A program made the position numbers and the translations under genes. From Auxenochlorella pyrenoidosa (lineage: Eukaryota > Chlorophyta > Trebouxiophyceae > Chlorellales > Chlorellaceae), in contig KQ481950.1 in NCBI GenBank assembly GCA_001430745.1, positions 811,165 through 858,390 of the forward strand: a stretch of DNA of 47,226 nt, read 5' to 3'. Numbering within the stretch: the first letter of the stretch is position 1; each line of letters opens with the position of its first letter. The notes below the pieces were generated by a model, which was given only the letters and a program-made list of their open reading frames with translations, was not told the origin of the DNA and did no database searches. This document shows, one piece after another, positions 45,201-47,226 of this stretch.

Positions 45201-47058
45201 GTACGTGCCGGTGGAGGAGGGGCGGTACGTGTCCACCCCCGAGCTCATGCGCCCCCTCATCGACGAGAACACCATCGGTGAGGTCGTGTTCGGGTATGGA
45301 CTATCGGAAATGCGCGCCGTGGCATGGCGTTTCCTGCGCCCCAGCTGCCAGGTGCCGGCCCGCCCAGCCTGCCGCCAGTGGCAGGCGCTGCGTCCCGCGT
45401 ATTGGCCAGCGCCCGCCCTCCTCGCGCCCCTGCCCGCAGGCATCGCCGCCGTGTTTGGCTCCACCTACAACGGGGAGTTTGAGGATGTGGAGGCGATGGA
45501 CGCGCTGTGCACGGGTGGGTGCCCGGGTGGCTTCCCCGGCCCAGCGGGCTGCACACAGGCGTCGGCCGTGGCACAGCTGTCCAGCCTTTGTCTTCATGTC
45601 CCTTGCGATGTGCGCGCCCTGCATGTTATGTGGGGGCGGGGCATCCCGGGTTGGGCGCTGATCTTGCCACCCATGTTTTCCCGCAGAGCTGAACGAGAAG
45701 AACGGGTGGAACGTGTCCATCCATGTGGACGGCGCCTCGGGTGCCTTCGTGGCTCCCTTCCTGGTGAGCTGCCCAGGGGCTCCCAGGGCCGTACCGCCAG
45801 AGCACTTGGGACCGCGAATTGCACGGACTGGGCCGTGCACCAGTCGGATTGGGGTCGAGACCAGCCCGCTTAAGCCGGCGGTGCAGCCTGACGAGGCGGG
45901 TGGCGTGGGGCAACCTTCTGGCGGTTGCCCCGGCCTTGCCAATGTGCAGGCGTGGCCTGCGCTAGAGCACATGCACCTGACCACGCATATTTGCGCCCTC
46001 TCCCACCCACTCACACCCAACCCACGCACCCAGCACCCTCCCATGTCCTCCCCCTGCAGTACCCGGACCTGAAGTGGGACTTCCGCCTGCGTAACGTGAC
46101 CTCCATCAACGCGTCGGGTGGGTGCCAGGGACAGGGGCAGGCAGGGTGTGGGTAGGCCCACAGGCAGAGTGTGTGGCACTCTCCAGGCAGGCTTCATGGC
46201 GGGTGAAAGGCAAGGTGCAGGCAACCCCTGCATCTCTGGACAGTGCGCCGCCCATCCCAGCTGTTTCCGTGACCCTTGCACTTTGGTGCGCACCCCATGT
46301 CGCAGGCCACAAGTATGGTCTCGGTGAGTTGCGTGCACAGAGATTGGGAGATCTTTGGGCGGTTGTTCCTTTGGCAGTGCACCTGCTGTGCATGATGGCC
46401 TCCGCAACCCTGCAGTCCACTGCTGCTGCTGTTGCTGCTACTAGCCTGCTGGCAGTGCGGGCCCACATGCATCTACTGGACCTGCCAGGGGATGCAGCAG
46501 CAACTTGCCGTGCCGCATGATGCCCATCCATGCAGTTTTCCCGGGCCTGGGGTGGATCCTGTGGCGCGACGCCGAGCACCTGCCAGGTGAGGCCTCTGGG
46601 TGGCAGAGGGGTGGCGCTGGGGTGTTGGGTGCCGCCCCCACTGCGGTGCTGCTGTGTGCGACGAAAGGCGAGCGCACGCGGCGCACAGACCCTTGCCAGT
46701 TTTTAATCCAATTTCTGGTGCTGCGCCCCCACTGCCCCGCAGAGGCGATGGTGTTTTACGAGAACTACCTGGGCACCCTGGAGCGCTCCATCACCCTCAA
46801 CTTCTCCAAGCCCGCCACCAACATCATCGCGCAGGCAAGCAGACCCGCCGTACGCACCCCCCAACCCACACCCGCACCCCACCACCCCCTGCCACCCTGG
46901 CCCTAAACAATCAAACAATCAAGTTCCCCAACCACCACCCCACCGACCCCCACCGCAGTACTATGTGTTCCTGCGCCTCGGCCACGCCGGCTACCGCAAG
47001 ATCATGTGCAACCTGGACATTGTGCGCAAGCGCCTGATCAACGCGCTGACCAACACGG
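42274..47058 (+). CDS. GAD: Glutamate decarboxylase, 3' end beyond the window
   Basis: PLP-dependent enzyme converting L-glutamate to GABA and CO2, usually cytosolic. Eighteen exons are visible: 42274-42479, 42764-42798, 42965-43022, 43217-43277, 43475-43510, 43724-43777, 43981-44033, 44247-44362, 44601-44687, 44945-44964, 45172-45277, 45440-45514, 45687-45763, 46060-46117, 46306-46323, 46536-46586, 46743-46834, 46959-47058. They give about 434 codons, with a GTGGGT donor at 47059, so the last part (about 60-80 residues in plant GADs, including any calmodulin-binding tail) is outside. Family motifs in order: LNLASFVTTWMEPEAEKL, GTACIGSSEAIMLGG, VHVCWQKFCRYFDVE, GSTYNGEFEDVEAMD, IHVDGASGAFVAPFLYP, and INASGHKYGL with the PLP lysine, then GLGWILWR, LNFSKPATNIIAQYY and LGHAGYRKIM. 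The start ATG 42274 precedes an unconserved 70-residue N-terminus. Exon sizes are remarkably small, with two microexons (20 and 18 nt), and one intron (46835-46958) has a GC donor. Confidence 0.94.
44945..44964 (+). other. 20-nt microexon of GAD (VHVCWQK)
   Basis: Flanked by CCTGCAG and AAG|GTGAGT. It supplies the conserved VQVCWEK-like segment between NLVMGAQ and FCRYFDVE; without it the frame is lost. Confidence 0.85.
46306..46323 (+). other. 18-nt microexon of GAD carrying the PLP lysine
   Basis: Flanked by GTCGCAG and CTCG|GTGAGT. Its six codons' worth of sequence completes the S-G-H-K-Y-G-L motif, in which the lysine forms the Schiff base with pyridoxal phosphate. Both neighbours splice in phase 1, so skipping it keeps the frame but removes the catalytic lysine. 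Confidence 0.88.
46835..46958 (+). other. GC-AG intron in GAD
   Basis: The exon ends NIIAQ and the next begins YYVFLRLGH, exactly as the conserved VIAQYYQLIRLG segment of plant GADs requires. The donor reads CAG|GCAAGC and the acceptor CCGCAG, phase 0. This is the best supported GC donor in the window because the protein alignment is unambiguous. Confidence 0.9.
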
Positions 47059-47171
47059 GTGGGTGGGGCGGGGCAGGCGGGGCGGACGCCGCAGGGCGCA
47101 TGCTGTGCACGCGCAGCACGCACGGCCCTGCCTTCTCAATGGCCTGCCCTAGCGCAGCGTCACCCTGGCCG

Positions 47172-47226
47172 CCCCCCCCCCCCCACACACACACACACAC
47201 ACCACGACACACACACACACACACAC
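47172..47226. repeat. C homopolymer and (CA)n microsatellite in GAD intron at window end
   Basis: About 13 C residues lead into CA repeats that continue, with one short interruption (CCACGAC), to the last base of the window. Confidence 0.9.

Overview
This window is nuclear DNA of a eukaryote, most likely a trebouxiophyte green alga of the Chlorella/Micractinium type. The evidence is: very GC-rich DNA, genes cut by many short introns (about 90 in 47 kb) with G/C-rich exons, TGTAA polyadenylation signals after stop codons, Ala/Ser/Gln homopolymers from GCN/AGC repeats, and plant/algal families (retinoblastoma-related protein, plastid TAAC/PAPST1 carrier, Rubisco-LSMT-like SET protein, plant-type glutamate decarboxylase). 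There are no operons, bacterial genes or viral genes. Two runs of N (11278-11802 and 23270-23725) are assembly gaps inside genes. The species assignment is inference.

Layout. 926-8228 (-) is a retinoblastoma-related protein (RBR/MAT3 type), divergent across about 600 bp from 8829-15927 (+), the ribosome-assembly factor NOP14. 16758-24685 (+) is a CSC1/OSCA-type mechanosensitive or osmosensitive cation channel with an unusually large Ser/Gly/Ala-rich insertion. 25521-27014 (+) is a tentative multi-pass membrane protein I cannot name. 27933-32121 (+) encodes a protein with an N-terminal GAF-like region and a C-terminal bundle of about six membrane segments. 33536-34682 (+) is a small unrecognised protein. 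36294-38631 (-) is a TAAC/PAPST1-like plastid carrier, divergent over about 165 bp from 38797-41817 (+), a SET-domain methyltransferase of the Rubisco LSMT-like family. 42274 to the window end (+) is a glutamate decarboxylase whose C-terminus lies outside the window.

Exon models were built by hand by joining conserved protein segments at splice sites and checking that phases add up. Phases are consistent for NOP14, CSC1 (either side of its gap), the GAF protein, TAAC, the SET protein and GAD. The RBR model also closes in frame, with one doubtful acceptor (RBR exon 6). No shared pathway links the neighbours; each gene appears to be its own transcription unit, apart from the two divergent pairs.

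The observations most worth following are: seven introns that appear to use GC-AG borders; an 18-nt GAD microexon that carries the PLP-binding lysine; the large insertion in the CSC1 channel; the GAF-plus-membrane architecture without a visible catalytic domain; the unidentified membrane protein; and a pyrimidine/purine strand switch between convergent genes near 35.55 kb. I found no convincing new system such as a defence island, CRISPR array or biosynthetic cluster.
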